Assembly: GCF_016862575.1 (NCBI RefSeq)
Contig: NZ_BONF01000029.1
Location: forward strand, 62,001-126,000
Source of the DNA: Catellatospora bangladeshensis
Lineage (GTDB): Bacteria; Actinomycetota; Actinomycetes; Mycobacteriales; Micromonosporaceae
DNA: 64,000 bases
Reading direction: 5' to 3'
The position numbers were made by a program, and so were the translations under genes. Under the pieces are notes generated by a model, which was not told the DNA's origin, searched no databases, and worked only from the letters and a program-made list of their open reading frames with translations. Below are positions 17,771-26,526 of this stretch, one piece after another (position 1 is the stretch's first letter; each line of letters starts with the position of its first letter).

Positions 17771-19021
17771 TCAGCAGCCGATCCGGGTCGAGCCCCAGGC
17801 GATGTCGTCGAACCAGAGGCGGTCGGCGCCGACGCCGTAGCTCTCCCAGCCCAGCCGCAGGTCGGTCAGGCTCGGGCGCCAGTTGGCGCGGCTGAGCCAC
17901 TGCCGGTCCACGTCGGCGGTCGGCACGCCGTCGACACGCAGGCCCGGCACCTCCGTGCCGTCGGTCCAGGTCTGCACCTGCCCGGCGGGGCCGTCGACAC
18001 GAAGCTCCACGCACACCCAGCGGTCGGTCGGCAGCGGGCGGCTCTGCGCCACCCCGGCCGGGCTCTGTTCGGGCAGGGTCGCGTCGTCGGACTGCCGGTT
18101 CCACTGCAGCGCCGCGTTCTGGCCGCCCACGCGCAGGTCGCGGTTGCCGTCCGCGGCGTCGCGCATGGCCAGGAAGGTCACGTGCGCGGCGGGCAGCGCG
18201 GTGGTGTGCCGTACGTAGAACCGGCCGAACCAGACGCCGCCGAGGGCGCTGAAGTCGCGGGTCGACTTCACGAACACGTGGTTGCAGTAGCCGGCGGCGC
18301 CCTCGACGCGGATCGAGCGGCTGCCGGTCCGGGCGACGGAGCTGTCGACGACGGCGGTGCCGGTGCCCTGGCAGTCGGGGTACGCCAGCGTCCACGCACC
18401 CGACGGCACGGTGCCGGTCTGGTCCTCGAAGCCGTCGCACCACAGCGCGCCGGTGCACCCGGCCGGCGGCGGCCCGGACGGCGACGGGCTCGCCGAGGGG
18501 CTGCTGCTCGGCGACGGTGAGGCGCTGCCGGACGGGCTCGCCGACGGGCTCGGTGAGCTGCTACGGGACGGGCTGGGCGAGGCGGAGCTGGGCGCCGGTG
18601 ACGGGGTGGCGCCGCAGGGCGCCCCGTTGACGGTGAAGGCGGACGGGGCGGTGTTGCTCGCCGTCCAGGTGCCCTGCATGCCGAACTCCAGCGACGCCCC
18701 GGGCGCGAGGTCGCCGTTGTAGGCGGCGTTGACCGCGGTGACCGCGGTGCCGGACTGGGTGACGGTGGCGTTCCAGGCGTTGGTGATCCTCTGGTCGCCG
18801 GGCCAGGTCCAGCCGATGGTCCAGCCGTGGATGGCGGTGTCTCCGGCGGTGAGCTTGACGTACCCGACGAAACCGCCGGTCCACTGGTCGGCGCGGTAGG
18901 TGACCTGGCAGGCGGCGGCCGCGCTGGCGGCGGGTGCGGCGGTGACGACTACGCCGACACCGGCGGCGGTGACCGCGGCGAGGATGGCGGCGGACGCGCG
19001 CCATCGTGCGGACAGGTGCAT
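17771..19021 (-). CDS. Secreted CBM2 protein with Cip1-like C-terminal domain
   Basis: A 416-residue secreted protein. A signal peptide of about 35 residues is followed by a CBM2 module (Cys38 to the Cys in NGAPCG), a Ser/Pro-only linker of about 50 residues, and a domain of about 225 residues (CTGALWCDGFEDQTG ... RLWFDDIAWG). The latter resembles the cellulose-induced protein Cip1, a jelly-roll fold related to polysaccharide lyases. Binding to plant cell wall is well supported; lyase activity is only suggested. Together with the GH30 gene it points to a plant-litter lifestyle. The ATG at 19021 has GGAAGG about four bases upstream. Confidence 0.82.
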   Translation of the reverse strand: MHLSARWRASAAILAAVTAAGVGVVVTAAPAASAAAACQVTYRADQWTGGFVGYVKLTAGDTAIHGWTIGWTWPGDQRITNAWNATVTQSGTAVTAVNAAYNGDLAPGASLEFGMQGTWTASNTAPSAFTVNGAPCGATPSPAPSSASPSPSRSSSPSPSASPSGSASPSPSSSPSASPSPSGPPPAGCTGALWCDGFEDQTGTVPSGAWTLAYPDCQGTGTAVVDSSVARTGSRSIRVEGAAGYCNHVFVKSTRDFSALGGVWFGRFYVRHTTALPAAHVTFLAMRDAADGNRDLRVGGQNAALQWNRQSDDATLPEQSPAGVAQSRPLPTDRWVCVELRVDGPAGQVQTWTDGTEVPGLRVDGVPTADVDRQWLSRANWRPSLTDLRLGWESYGVGADRLWFDDIAWGSTRIGC

Positions 19022-19195
19022 GGATGGTCCTTCCGGGAGGCCGCGCGGCAGGTGGCCGCTGCGGCGGGGTGCACTGTGGACCAGCCGGCGCCCGGTGCGC
19101 GGCTGGAGCGAGTCAGCCCCGGCTCCCGGATCCGCATCGCGATGTCGCAGATGCAGATCTGATGGATGAGTGTAAATGTCGGTTACGCGGAGAGT

Positions 19196-19237
19196 CCAGG
19201 CGATCCCGTATCCGCTTTCGCGGACGGGATCGCCTGG
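19196..19237 (-). terminator. Terminator after the HAAS membrane gene
   Basis: A 14-bp stem (CCAGGCGATCCCGT) plus an inner CCGC/GCGG stem and TTTC loop, a few bases downstream of the stop at 19242 on the minus strand. Confidence 0.8.
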
Positions 19238-19241
19238 CGCG

Positions 19242-20207
19242 TCACGCCTGCACCACCGGCGGCCGGATCGAGGCGGTGGTGCGCCGGAGGGTGGCGACGA
19301 GGTCGACGGCGACGAGCACGGCGATCAGCAGGAGGCAGAGCTTGGCGGTGTCGTCGGCGGCCTCGGTGGCGAAGATCGGACCGGCCGCGACCCACCAGCT
19401 CAGCAGCGCCAGCCAGCCCAGGCCGAGGGCAAGCGAGACCAGCCGGGTGCGCCTGTCCCAGCGGCCCGCGAGCAGCACCGCGGTGTGGACGCCGAAGCCT
19501 GCGGCCCACAGCGGCAGCACCCAGACCGCCCGCTCCTGGAGAAACCGCGGGTCGAAGGCGAGGGCGTCGAGCAGCGGCTGCGGCAGGCCGGGAGCCCACA
19601 CGGCGAGCCAGGGCAGCGCGGTCATGAAGGCGGCGCCGGCCATGCCGAACGCCAGGCCCAGCACGATCGCCAGCCGGTTGACGTGGTCGCGGTCCACGGT
19701 GCGCCGCGGCGTCCAGGACTTGGTCTCGCCGCGGCGGCGGCTGAGCGCGCTGCTGATCAGCGTGAGGGTGATCAGGAAGCCCGGCCACCAGAACGAGCCC
19801 AGGCCCCAGGTGAACCACCAGGTGGTCAGCCGCCCCCACCAGGTCGCGGCGTAGATCCACTCGTCGGTCCGGACCGGCCCGGTGAGGGCGGCGGGCAGCG
19901 TGATCGCCCACTGCAGCACCAGGCCGCCGAGCGCGAGCCGGGCGAAGCGCGGGGCGTCGGCGGGGCGGATGACGGTGAAGCCCGCCGGCCGGTAGCGGTC
20001 GGCGACCTCCTGCGGATGACCGAAGGCGGTGAGCATCGCCAGGGCCATGGACGTGTCGGCAGGCCGGCCACTGTCGGCGGCGCGCCCGTCGAGGTCCTCG
20101 TTCAGCAGCGATCGCAGCTCGAAGCCCACGTCGTGGCGCTGGCGGCGCGGCAGGTGGCGTACCACGTCGCCGACGTAGGTCTCGATGACGGCTCTGGGGT
20201 CGTCCAT
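19242..20207 (-). CDS. HAAS-domain membrane protein paired with PadR
   Basis: A 321-residue protein. Residues 1-70 form a HAAS-type helical domain (VIETYVGDVVRHLPRRQRHDVGFELRSLL), and five or six membrane segments follow. In actinomycetes and firmicutes such proteins are usually co-encoded with a PadR regulator, and the HAAS domain may be its sensory partner. Here the ATG at 20207 starts one base after the padR stop, with AGGAAGG upstream inside padR. Function beyond membrane signalling is unknown. Confidence 0.8.
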   Translation of the reverse strand: MDDPRAVIETYVGDVVRHLPRRQRHDVGFELRSLLNEDLDGRAADSGRPADTSMALAMLTAFGHPQEVADRYRPAGFTVIRPADAPRFARLALGGLVLQWAITLPAALTGPVRTDEWIYAATWWGRLTTWWFTWGLGSFWWPGFLITLTLISSALSRRRGETKSWTPRRTVDRDHVNRLAIVLGLAFGMAGAAFMTALPWLAVWAPGLPQPLLDALAFDPRFLQERAVWVLPLWAAGFGVHTAVLLAGRWDRRTRLVSLALGLGWLALLSWWVAAGPIFATEAADDTAKLCLLLIAVLVAVDLVATLRRTTASIRPPVVQA

Positions 20208-20208
20208 C

Positions 20209-20553
20209 TCAGCCTTCCTCATCCACTAGGCGGTTCATGACCGATGTCAGCGACTGCCAGGCCCCGGTCAGCTCGCGGTAGACCTCGGCGCCGTGCGTGC
20301 TGAGCTGGTAGTAGCGGCGCGGCGGGCCTTCGTCGACCTGCCATTGGGAAGCGAGCAGCCCCTGGCTTTCCAGGCGCCGCAGCAGGGGGTAGAGGGTGCC
20401 CTCTTCGATCGGCATGCCGCGCTCGGCGAGGGCCTGTCGCAGCGAGTAGCCGTACTGCTGGGTTCGCAGCTGCGACAGCACGGCCAGGACCAGCACCCCT
20501 TTGCGCAGGTCCTGCTCCAGCTTCACCGTCTGCCCGACGGGGCCTTCTACCAT
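20209..20553 (-). CDS. PadR-family transcriptional regulator
   Basis: A 114-residue winged-helix protein. The PadR signature is clear: QYGYSLRQAL, EEGTLYPLLRRLESQGLL, GPPRRYYQLSTHG. It forms a two-gene operon with the HAAS membrane protein. The ATG at 20553 is chosen because a good promoter ends just upstream; a longer frame to 20640 crosses that promoter. Transcription would start near the ATG, so the mRNA is probably leaderless. PadR proteins commonly repress their own operon. Confidence 0.88.
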   Translation of the reverse strand: MVEGPVGQTVKLEQDLRKGVLVLAVLSQLRTQQYGYSLRQALAERGMPIEEGTLYPLLRRLESQGLLASQWQVDEGPPRRYYQLSTHGAEVYRELTGAWQSLTSVMNRLVDEEG

Positions 20554-20560
20554 GCGGCCT

Positions 20561-20589
20561 ACACTACATAGCGCCGCACAGTAGGTCAA
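20561..20589 (-). promoter_or_regulatory. Promoter of padR
   Basis: On the minus strand: TTGACC (20589-20584), 17 bases, TAGTGT (20566-20561), then 7 bases to the ATG. Spacing is ideal for a housekeeping sigma factor. Confidence 0.65.
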
Positions 20590-20643
20590 CGTGAGCGGAC
20601 GTCTCGTCGGCCGCACGCTCGGCCGACCAGACGTCCGCAAGGT

Positions 20644-21066
20644 TCAGGAAAGGCGGGTGAGTTCCAGGACCGGGATGGTGCGGATGCCCGCGGTCTTCTG
20701 GGCGTACTCGGCGAAGCCGGGGTACAGCGCGGCCTGCTCGTCGTATCGGCGGTCGCGTTCGCCGCCGGTCAGCTCGCGCACGCTGACGGAATAGGTCTCG
20801 GTGCCCCGCTCGACGGCTCCGCGCCCGGCCGCGACGAGGTTGTAGTACCAGTCCGGGTTCTGTGGTGCGCCGGCCTTGGACGCGAACACGTAGACGACGT
20901 TCTCGTCGGTCTCGTGCGGCAGGTACATCATCGGGCTGACCAGCTCACGCCCGCTCTTGCGGCCCCGGTGGTGCACCAGCACCAGCGGCGCTCCGGTGAA
21001 CGGCCCGCCCACGCGGCCTTCGTTCGCCCGGAACTCTTCGATCACCTTGGTGTTCCAGTCGCTCAT
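20644..21066 (-). CDS. Nitroreductase / deazaflavin-dependent (F420) oxidoreductase
   Basis: A 140-residue protein of the Ddn-type split-barrel family. Diagnostic parts are FRANEGRVGGPF, LVLVHHRGRKSGRELVSPMMYL and GAPQNPDWYYNLVA. Family members use reduced F420 to reduce quinones, nitro compounds or enones in the cytoplasm. The ATG at 21066 follows family length; a longer frame upstream is arginine-rich and unlikely. The gene stands alone, with a large divergent interval to the serine hydrolase. Substrate is unknown. Confidence 0.87.
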   Translation of the reverse strand: MSDWNTKVIEEFRANEGRVGGPFTGAPLVLVHHRGRKSGRELVSPMMYLPHETDENVVYVFASKAGAPQNPDWYYNLVAAGRGAVERGTETYSVSVRELTGGERDRRYDEQAALYPGFAEYAQKTAGIRTIPVLELTRLS

Positions 21067-21513
21067 CGGGTGCACCCTCACGTTCGTGTCGATAGGAGTC
21101 GTGGATCCGTCTCCGCTGCCATCGTGGCGGACGCCGCTTCCGATCACGGACGCGGCGCGCCCCGTCCAGGTCACGCGTGCGGGCACAGTACGCCGAGGTC
21201 CGCGGGTTCTGTTAACCCACGGGTTATCACTGGGTACGCGAACTCGTCATTGATCACGCCGGCGGCCCTGGCCAGGCTGGAGCCCATGGCCGCGATTCCC
21301 CTCATCACCACGGTCCTGACGCCGCAGCCGTGGGCGGACTTCGAACAGGTCCACCACCGCCGGAGCAGACCTGTCGCCGCCCCATGGCTTCGCATCCGTC
21401 CCCGCCACAGAGGCGCGGACGGTCCCCGGCCGCCGCCCGGCCCGGCTCCGCCTCACGCGGGGGCAATCGGCCGGCTCATGCCACAACCCCACTCCAGAAA
21501 GCAGATCAGCGGT
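21067..21513. promoter_or_regulatory. 447-bp divergent interval with a TAACCC-AC-GGGTTA palindrome
   Basis: The region serves the F420-type reductase (minus) and the serine hydrolase (plus). A perfect 6-bp inverted repeat lies at 21213-21226 and could be an operator. An in-frame extension of the hydrolase upstream to 21286 has no ribosome site or family similarity. Confidence 0.45.
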
Positions 21514-22746
21514 ATGAACACAGACACCAGGAGCAGCCTCACCCAGGCGGGACTGCGCCGGATGCACGACGTGCTCGCACGGCACGTCGAGTCGGGGCGG
21601 ATACCCGGACTCGTCGCGCTGGTGAGCCAGGGCGACGAGACGCACGTCGAGACGATCGGGACGATGCGGCACGACGGCGGACCGCCGATGCGCCGCGACA
21701 CCATCTTCCGGATGGCGTCGACGTCCAAACCGGTCACGGTCGCCGCGGCCATGGTCCTGCTCGACGAGTGCCGGCTGCGGCTGGACGACACCGTCGACCA
21801 GTGGCTGCCCGAACTCGCCGACCGCCGGGTCCTGGCGCGCATCGACGCCCCGCTGGACGACACGGTGCCGGCCCGTCGGCCCATCACCGTGCGGGACGTG
21901 CTCACCTCCACGTTCGGCCTCGGCATGGACATGACGGCGCTGGGCACCCCGATCATGGGCGCGATCTTCGAGCAGGGGCTCACCCCCAACCTGCCGACGC
22001 CGATGCCCGAGCCGGACGAGTGGCTGCGCCGTCTCGGCGCGCTCCCGCTCATGCACCACCCCGGCGAGCGGTGGCAGTATCACATCGCGAGCGACCTGCT
22101 CGGCGTGCTCGTCGCCCGGGTCACCGGCCAGTCGTTCGAGTCGTTCCTGCGGGAGCGGATCTTCGACCCGCTGGGCATGAAGGACACCGGGTTCCACGTA
22201 CCCGCGGACAAGCTCGACCGGCTGCCTCCGCTGTACGCCCCCGACCCGCAGACCGGGGAGTTCCACGTGTGGGACCCGGCGGAGGGGGGCCGGCACAGCG
22301 CGCCGCCGGCGTTCCAGGGCGGCGGCGGTGGGCTGGTCTCCACCGCCGACGACTACCACGCCTACTACCGGATGCTGCTCAACCACGGCATGCACGGCGG
22401 CGAGCGGATCCTGTCCCGGCCCGCGGTCGAGCTGATGACCACCAACCGTCTCACCCACGGGCAGCAGGCCGCCCGGGACGTCCTGGCCCGCGACAACGTC
22501 CACATCTCGTTCGGCCAGGGCCAGCACGGCAGCTGGGGATTCGGCATGGCGGTGCGCACGTACCGCGGCGACTACGCGTCCGTCGGCCAGTTCGGCTGGG
22601 ACGGCGGCAGCGGCACCTCCACCTACGCCGACCCGAGCAGGCAGCTCACCGGGATCCTGCTCACCCAGGTGGGGGCGTCCGTGCCGGACTCGATCCGGGC
22701 CATGCACGACTTCTGGACCACGCTCTACCAGGCAGTCAGCGACTGA
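21514..22746 (+). CDS. Serine hydrolase, beta-lactamase/esterase EstB family
   Basis: A 410-residue class C beta-lactamase-like enzyme. The nucleophile motif S-x-x-K is in RMASTSKPVTV and the tyrosine motif in QYHIASD. The third motif region is GWDGGSGTS. There is no signal peptide, so it is a cytoplasmic esterase, transesterase or peptidase rather than a secreted beta-lactamase. Some family members act in secondary metabolism. The ATG at 21514 lacks a clear ribosome site but matches the usual start of the domain. The 22802 gene follows after 55 bases. Confidence 0.87.
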   Translation: MNTDTRSSLTQAGLRRMHDVLARHVESGRIPGLVALVSQGDETHVETIGTMRHDGGPPMRRDTIFRMASTSKPVTVAAAMVLLDECRLRLDDTVDQWLPELADRRVLARIDAPLDDTVPARRPITVRDVLTSTFGLGMDMTALGTPIMGAIFEQGLTPNLPTPMPEPDEWLRRLGALPLMHHPGERWQYHIASDLLGVLVARVTGQSFESFLRERIFDPLGMKDTGFHVPADKLDRLPPLYAPDPQTGEFHVWDPAEGGRHSAPPAFQGGGGGLVSTADDYHAYYRMLLNHGMHGGERILSRPAVELMTTNRLTHGQQAARDVLARDNVHISFGQGQHGSWGFGMAVRTYRGDYASVGQFGWDGGSGTSTYADPSRQLTGILLTQVGASVPDSIRAMHDFWTTLYQAVSD

Positions 22747-22801
22747 CCTGGGCCGCCGCGGGGCGCTCCCGCCCCGACGCCCCTCACCCGAAGGATCGAT
22801 C

Positions 22802-23209
22802 ATGTCCATCGTTCTGACCGACCACGACAAGCAGACCCTGCGCACCGCCGCGTACGGCGCCGTCTCCCTGCTGGCCGCCGCCGGTGCCGCCGGCGGCTCT
22901 CCGCACCGGATCGCCACTGACGGCAGCATTGCCCTGGCCTCCGCGACCGGCCCGGTCGGGCACGTGCTCGCCGACCAGTCGGCGGTGAAGGTGACCGGCA
23001 AGTCCGTGGCCGAGATCGCCGACCAGGTGCTGCCGGCGCTGGTGGCGTCCGTGGTCCTGCTGGAGAAGCAGGACCCGGCCGAGGCCGACAACTTCCGCAG
23101 CATCGTCGACGTCGCCATCCAGGCCGCGACCGGGACGGGCAGGGGCGAGCCCAGCCCCACCATGGCCGCCATCACCCGGCAGATCACCACTGCCCTCACC
23201 ACCGCCTGA
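22802..23209 (+). CDS. Conserved-looking hypothetical protein (135 aa)
   Basis: A small, Ala/Val-rich protein without a signal peptide, starting at an ATG with GAAGGA seven bases upstream. Features: LRTAAYGAVSLLAAAGAAGG, then GHVLADQSAVKVTGKSVAEIADQVLPALV, then a polar helix. Its C-terminal part looks all-helical. The family is not recognised. It is probably co-transcribed with the serine hydrolase, and a strong terminator follows immediately. Confidence 0.72.
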   Translation: MSIVLTDHDKQTLRTAAYGAVSLLAAAGAAGGSPHRIATDGSIALASATGPVGHVLADQSAVKVTGKSVAEIADQVLPALVASVVLLEKQDPAEADNFRSIVDVAIQAATGTGRGEPSPTMAAITRQITTALTTA

Positions 23210-23222
23210 TCCGACAGCGCAC

Positions 23223-23256
23223 GCTCGGGTGGTGGCCGGCATGCCACCACCCGAGC
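23223..23256 (+). terminator. Terminator of the serine-hydrolase unit
   Basis: A perfect 14-bp stem (GCTCGGGTGGTGGC with its complement) and a 6-base loop, 14 bases past the stop at 23209. Confidence 0.85.
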
Positions 23257-23434
23257 CGACGGCGATCACCGCGCAGCACGACGAAGCGGAGGTGGCCACA
23301 CCGACTCCGGAACATGAGTGATCTACGTGGTGGACGGGTGGGCCAACCGCGCGGGTGTGCGATTCGAGCGCAGCGGGGTTGAGCAAGCTTCACATCGGGT
23401 CGGTTCCACACGGCCGCCGTACTAGGCTTCGGGC

Positions 23435-24070
23435 ATGGCCGAGATCAAGACCCCGTCCCCCGAGCAAGCCTTCGAGCTGCTGCTCGCCGGCAACCACCGC
23501 TTCGTCGCCGGTGTGCCGGAGCACCCGAATCAGGACGCGACGCGCCGCGCCGAGATCGCTCCTGCCCAGCGCCCGTTCGCGGTGGTGTTCGGGTGTTCGG
23601 ATTCGCGGCTGGCGGCGGAGATCATCTTTGATCGGGGTCTGGGCGACCTGTTCGTCGTGCGTACGGCGGGTCACGTGATGGGCGCCGAGGTGCTGGGCAG
23701 CATCGAGTACGGGGTGGACGTGCTCGACAGCCCGCTGGTGCTGGTGCTCGGGCACGACTCGTGCGGCGCCGTGGCCGCCGCGTGCGCCGCGCTGGAGGGC
23801 GGGATGGCGCCGTCCGGCTATGTGCGTGACGTCGTCGAGCGGGTGACGCCCAGCGTGCTGGCGGCGCGGGCCGCCGGCCGGGTGGAGCCGGACGAGATCC
23901 TGGCCGAGCACGTCCGGCACACGGTCGAGCTGCTCCTGGATCGCTCCCGGGTGCTGGCCGAGCGGGTCGAGGACGGCCGGGCCGCCGTGGTGGGGCTCTG
24001 CTACCGGCTGGCCGACGGCAGCGCCCAGGTGGTGGCCGCCCGGGGCCTCGACGCAGTCGCACGCCGGTGA
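23435..24070 (+). CDS. Beta-class carbonic anhydrase
   Basis: A 211-residue cytoplasmic zinc enzyme that interconverts CO2 and bicarbonate. Zinc ligands Cys54, His107 and Cys110 lie in GCSDSR and GHDSCGAV; the Asp56-Arg58 dyad is intact. Length is normal for a soluble beta-CA. There is no ribosome site: TAGGCT lies exactly six bases before the ATG, indicating a leaderless transcript. No operon partner. Confidence 0.95.
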   Translation: MAEIKTPSPEQAFELLLAGNHRFVAGVPEHPNQDATRRAEIAPAQRPFAVVFGCSDSRLAAEIIFDRGLGDLFVVRTAGHVMGAEVLGSIEYGVDVLDSPLVLVLGHDSCGAVAAACAALEGGMAPSGYVRDVVERVTPSVLAARAAGRVEPDEILAEHVRHTVELLLDRSRVLAERVEDGRAAVVGLCYRLADGSAQVVAARGLDAVARR

Positions 24071-24343
24071 GGCCAGATCGCCGAACGCACTGATCCGCCC
24101 GGCCGCGTGCCCGCGGCTGGGCGCATTACCGATTTAGCATTCTTTGGCCATATTTACCCGCTAACGTGAACCTCGTTCGCCATCGATCTGCGCGGCAGTG
24201 ACGCGCGCTCGGGACGCGGGGATCCACACATGAGCGAGGCCACGAACACGATCGCGGCGGCACGCGGGCGTCTCATTAGCTTCCGAGACGTCCCGTTCTT
24301 CAGCGCCGCGCACCCCGGCCCCCGCCGAGCGCTGACCTGACCG

Positions 24344-25369
24344 ATGGGCGCAGCCCCCGACGCCCCTCGGCCCGGTGCCGGCCGCCGGCCCGCGGGCGGC
24401 GGCTGGAAGTGGCGCGATGCGATCCACGCGGCGCTCAGCGTCCTGCCCGCGGTCGTGCTCATCGCCGCCGGGCACGTGGTGCCGGGTGCCGCGGCGGCGA
24501 TCGGTGTCCTGCCTGCCGCGCTGGTGGGCATCACGCCCGCCCGGTGCGGCCGGGTCCTGGCCGTGGCCATCGGCGCCGCCTTCGGCATCGGCATGATCAT
24601 CGGGTCGCTGCTCAGCGGGCAGCCGGCGCTCGCCGTGGCGGCGCTGTTCACCGCGGCGCTGCTCGCCTCGCTGGCCGCGGCCCGGCACCGCTGGGGCGTC
24701 CTGCTGCTCAACCTCGTCGTGCCCGCCGTCGCGATCGGGCTGAGCATCCCGCAGCCGCGCGAGGCGGTCACGCTGGCGGTAATGATCCTGCTCGGCTCGT
24801 TGTGGAGCTGGCTGCTCGCCCTGGCCTGGCCCACCCGGCCCGCCCCGGCCGCCGCCGCGCCGCCGCCGTTTCCCGACCGCGCGGCCGCGGCCCGCTACGG
24901 CGTGGTGCTCGGCGTGGCCGCCGCGATCGCCGCAGCCAGCTCCCTGGCCATGTCACTGCCCCACCCCGGGTGGGCGGCGGCGGCCGTGCTGCTGGTCATG
25001 CGGCCGGACATCGGCCTGCTCACCGCACGCGGCATCGGGCGCGCGCTGGCCACCATCGCGGGTGCCGTGACGGCGTACGCGGTCCTGGGCTGGTATCCCT
25101 CACCCGCGCTGATAGCGGCCGTCACGGGCGTCTACCTGGTCGCCACGATCGGCGCGGGCAGCAGCCGCCGGTACGTCACCCCGCTGGCGACCGCCTTCAT
25201 CGCCCTCACGATGATCCTTTATGGCACCGCCGGCCAGTCCGAGATCCGGGACACCTTCTGGCTGCGCATCGTGCAGAACCTTTACGGCGTCGCACTGGCC
25301 GTCGCGTTCGGAGCGATCATCCTGCCCCTGTGGGACCGGATGGCGCGAACGCGTACGCCTCACGGCTGA
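24344..25369 (+). CDS. FUSC-family aromatic-acid exporter-like membrane protein
   Basis: A 341-residue protein with two blocks of about five membrane spans each, separated by a loop rich in Pro and Ala. The second block (LGVAAAIAAASSLAMSLPHPGWAAAAVLLVMRPD ... RGIGRALATIAGAV) is the FUSC_2 type seen in AaeB-like exporters and actinomycete relatives. Actinomycete members lack the long soluble part of the E. coli protein, as here. The start at 24344 is by position only; the ribosome site is poor. Substrate is unknown. Confidence 0.8.
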   Translation: MGAAPDAPRPGAGRRPAGGGWKWRDAIHAALSVLPAVVLIAAGHVVPGAAAAIGVLPAALVGITPARCGRVLAVAIGAAFGIGMIIGSLLSGQPALAVAALFTAALLASLAAARHRWGVLLLNLVVPAVAIGLSIPQPREAVTLAVMILLGSLWSWLLALAWPTRPAPAAAAPPPFPDRAAAARYGVVLGVAAAIAAASSLAMSLPHPGWAAAAVLLVMRPDIGLLTARGIGRALATIAGAVTAYAVLGWYPSPALIAAVTGVYLVATIGAGSSRRYVTPLATAFIALTMILYGTAGQSEIRDTFWLRIVQNLYGVALAVAFGAIILPLWDRMARTRTPHG

Positions 25370-25462
25370 CCGCATCGGGCTCGAAGAGGGTGCCGGGTGG
25401 TGTTCACGGCCGCGTCCGATAACCGTTCGCGCGCGGGGCGGACGCGCCCCTAGCCTGGGCCG

Positions 25463-26425
25463 ATGCGTGCTGAGGAGTGGGCACAGGCCCAGGAGTGGAT
25501 CGCCGCGACGCTGGCCGGGCGGGGCACTCCGGCGACCGGCCCGGCGGTGGTCGACCGGGTGCGTCCCTGGTCGACGACGGCCCGCGTGCCGATAGCGGGC
25601 GGGCAAGCGTGGTTCAAGCACAACCACGCCGGCTCGCATTACGAGGCAGGGCTGATGCGGCTGCTGGCCTCGATCGCCCCGCACGACATGCTGGTGCCGC
25701 TGGCCGTCGACACCGAGCGCGGCTGGATGCTGCTGCCCGACGGCGGCCCGACCATGCGCGAGATCACGTCCGACACGTTCGACCGCGGCCGCTGGGAGCA
25801 CCTGCTGCACCGGTACGCGGCCCTGCAGCGCGCGGCCGCCCCGCACGCCGGCGCCATGCTGGCCGCCGGGGTGCCCGACTTCCGTCCGCACACCGTCGCC
25901 GCGCAGTACGAGAAGCTGCTGACCGACCCGTACGTGCTGGCCAACCTCGATGCGGACAAGATGGCCGGGCTGCACGAGTGGGTGCCCCGGATCGAGCGGA
26001 TGTGCCGGCGGCTGGCCGCCGACGGCATCGCGCCCAGCGTGCAGCACGACGACCTGCACCCGAGCAACGTCTTCGCCGACGGCGACGGCGGCCTGCGCTT
26101 CTTCGACTTCGGCGACGCCGGCGTGGCGCACCCGTTCGGGTCGATGCTGGTCGCGCTGCGGGTGGTGCACCGCGACGCCAAGGTCGAGAAGAAGGATCCG
26201 CTGCTGTACGAGCTGCGCGACCGCTACCTGTCCGCGTGGACGGCCGACGGCCGCGACCTGGCCGAGCTGCGCGAGCTGTGCCAGGACGCCATCGTGGTCG
26301 CCAAGATCGGCAAGGCCCTGTCCTACCAGCGCTCGCTGCACGACGCCACCGAGGAGGCGCTGGCCGAGTACGGCGAGGGCGTCTACGGGTGGCTGGAGGA
26401 ACTCCTCGGCCCGGACGTGATCTGA
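25463..26425 (+). CDS. Phosphotransferase of the APH / choline-kinase-like family
   Basis: A 320-residue kinase-like enzyme. The catalytic loop is QHDDLHPSNVF (catalytic Asp in HDD) and the metal site FFDFGDAG. It probably phosphorylates a small hydroxylated or amino compound in the cytoplasm. Related stand-alone proteins are mostly uncharacterised, so a resistance role should not be assumed. TAGCCT is exactly six bases before the ATG and no ribosome site is present, so the mRNA is likely leaderless. It converges on the kinase at 26527. Confidence 0.85.
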   Translation: MRAEEWAQAQEWIAATLAGRGTPATGPAVVDRVRPWSTTARVPIAGGQAWFKHNHAGSHYEAGLMRLLASIAPHDMLVPLAVDTERGWMLLPDGGPTMREITSDTFDRGRWEHLLHRYAALQRAAAPHAGAMLAAGVPDFRPHTVAAQYEKLLTDPYVLANLDADKMAGLHEWVPRIERMCRRLAADGIAPSVQHDDLHPSNVFADGDGGLRFFDFGDAGVAHPFGSMLVALRVVHRDAKVEKKDPLLYELRDRYLSAWTADGRDLAELRELCQDAIVVAKIGKALSYQRSLHDATEEALAEYGEGVYGWLEELLGPDVI

Positions 26426-26526
26426 CCGCCCGCCGTGCACAACGGGGTCGGCGTCCTTCGGCCGGGAGCTTCGACGCGCTTCGACCGGATCCGGGAGCCG
26501 GGCAGGATCTGCCGAGCCGAGTGCCG

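Noticed and set aside
21286-21513. N-terminal extension of the serine hydrolase
   Set aside because: No ribosome site, low-complexity Arg/Pro composition, and not part of the family fold.
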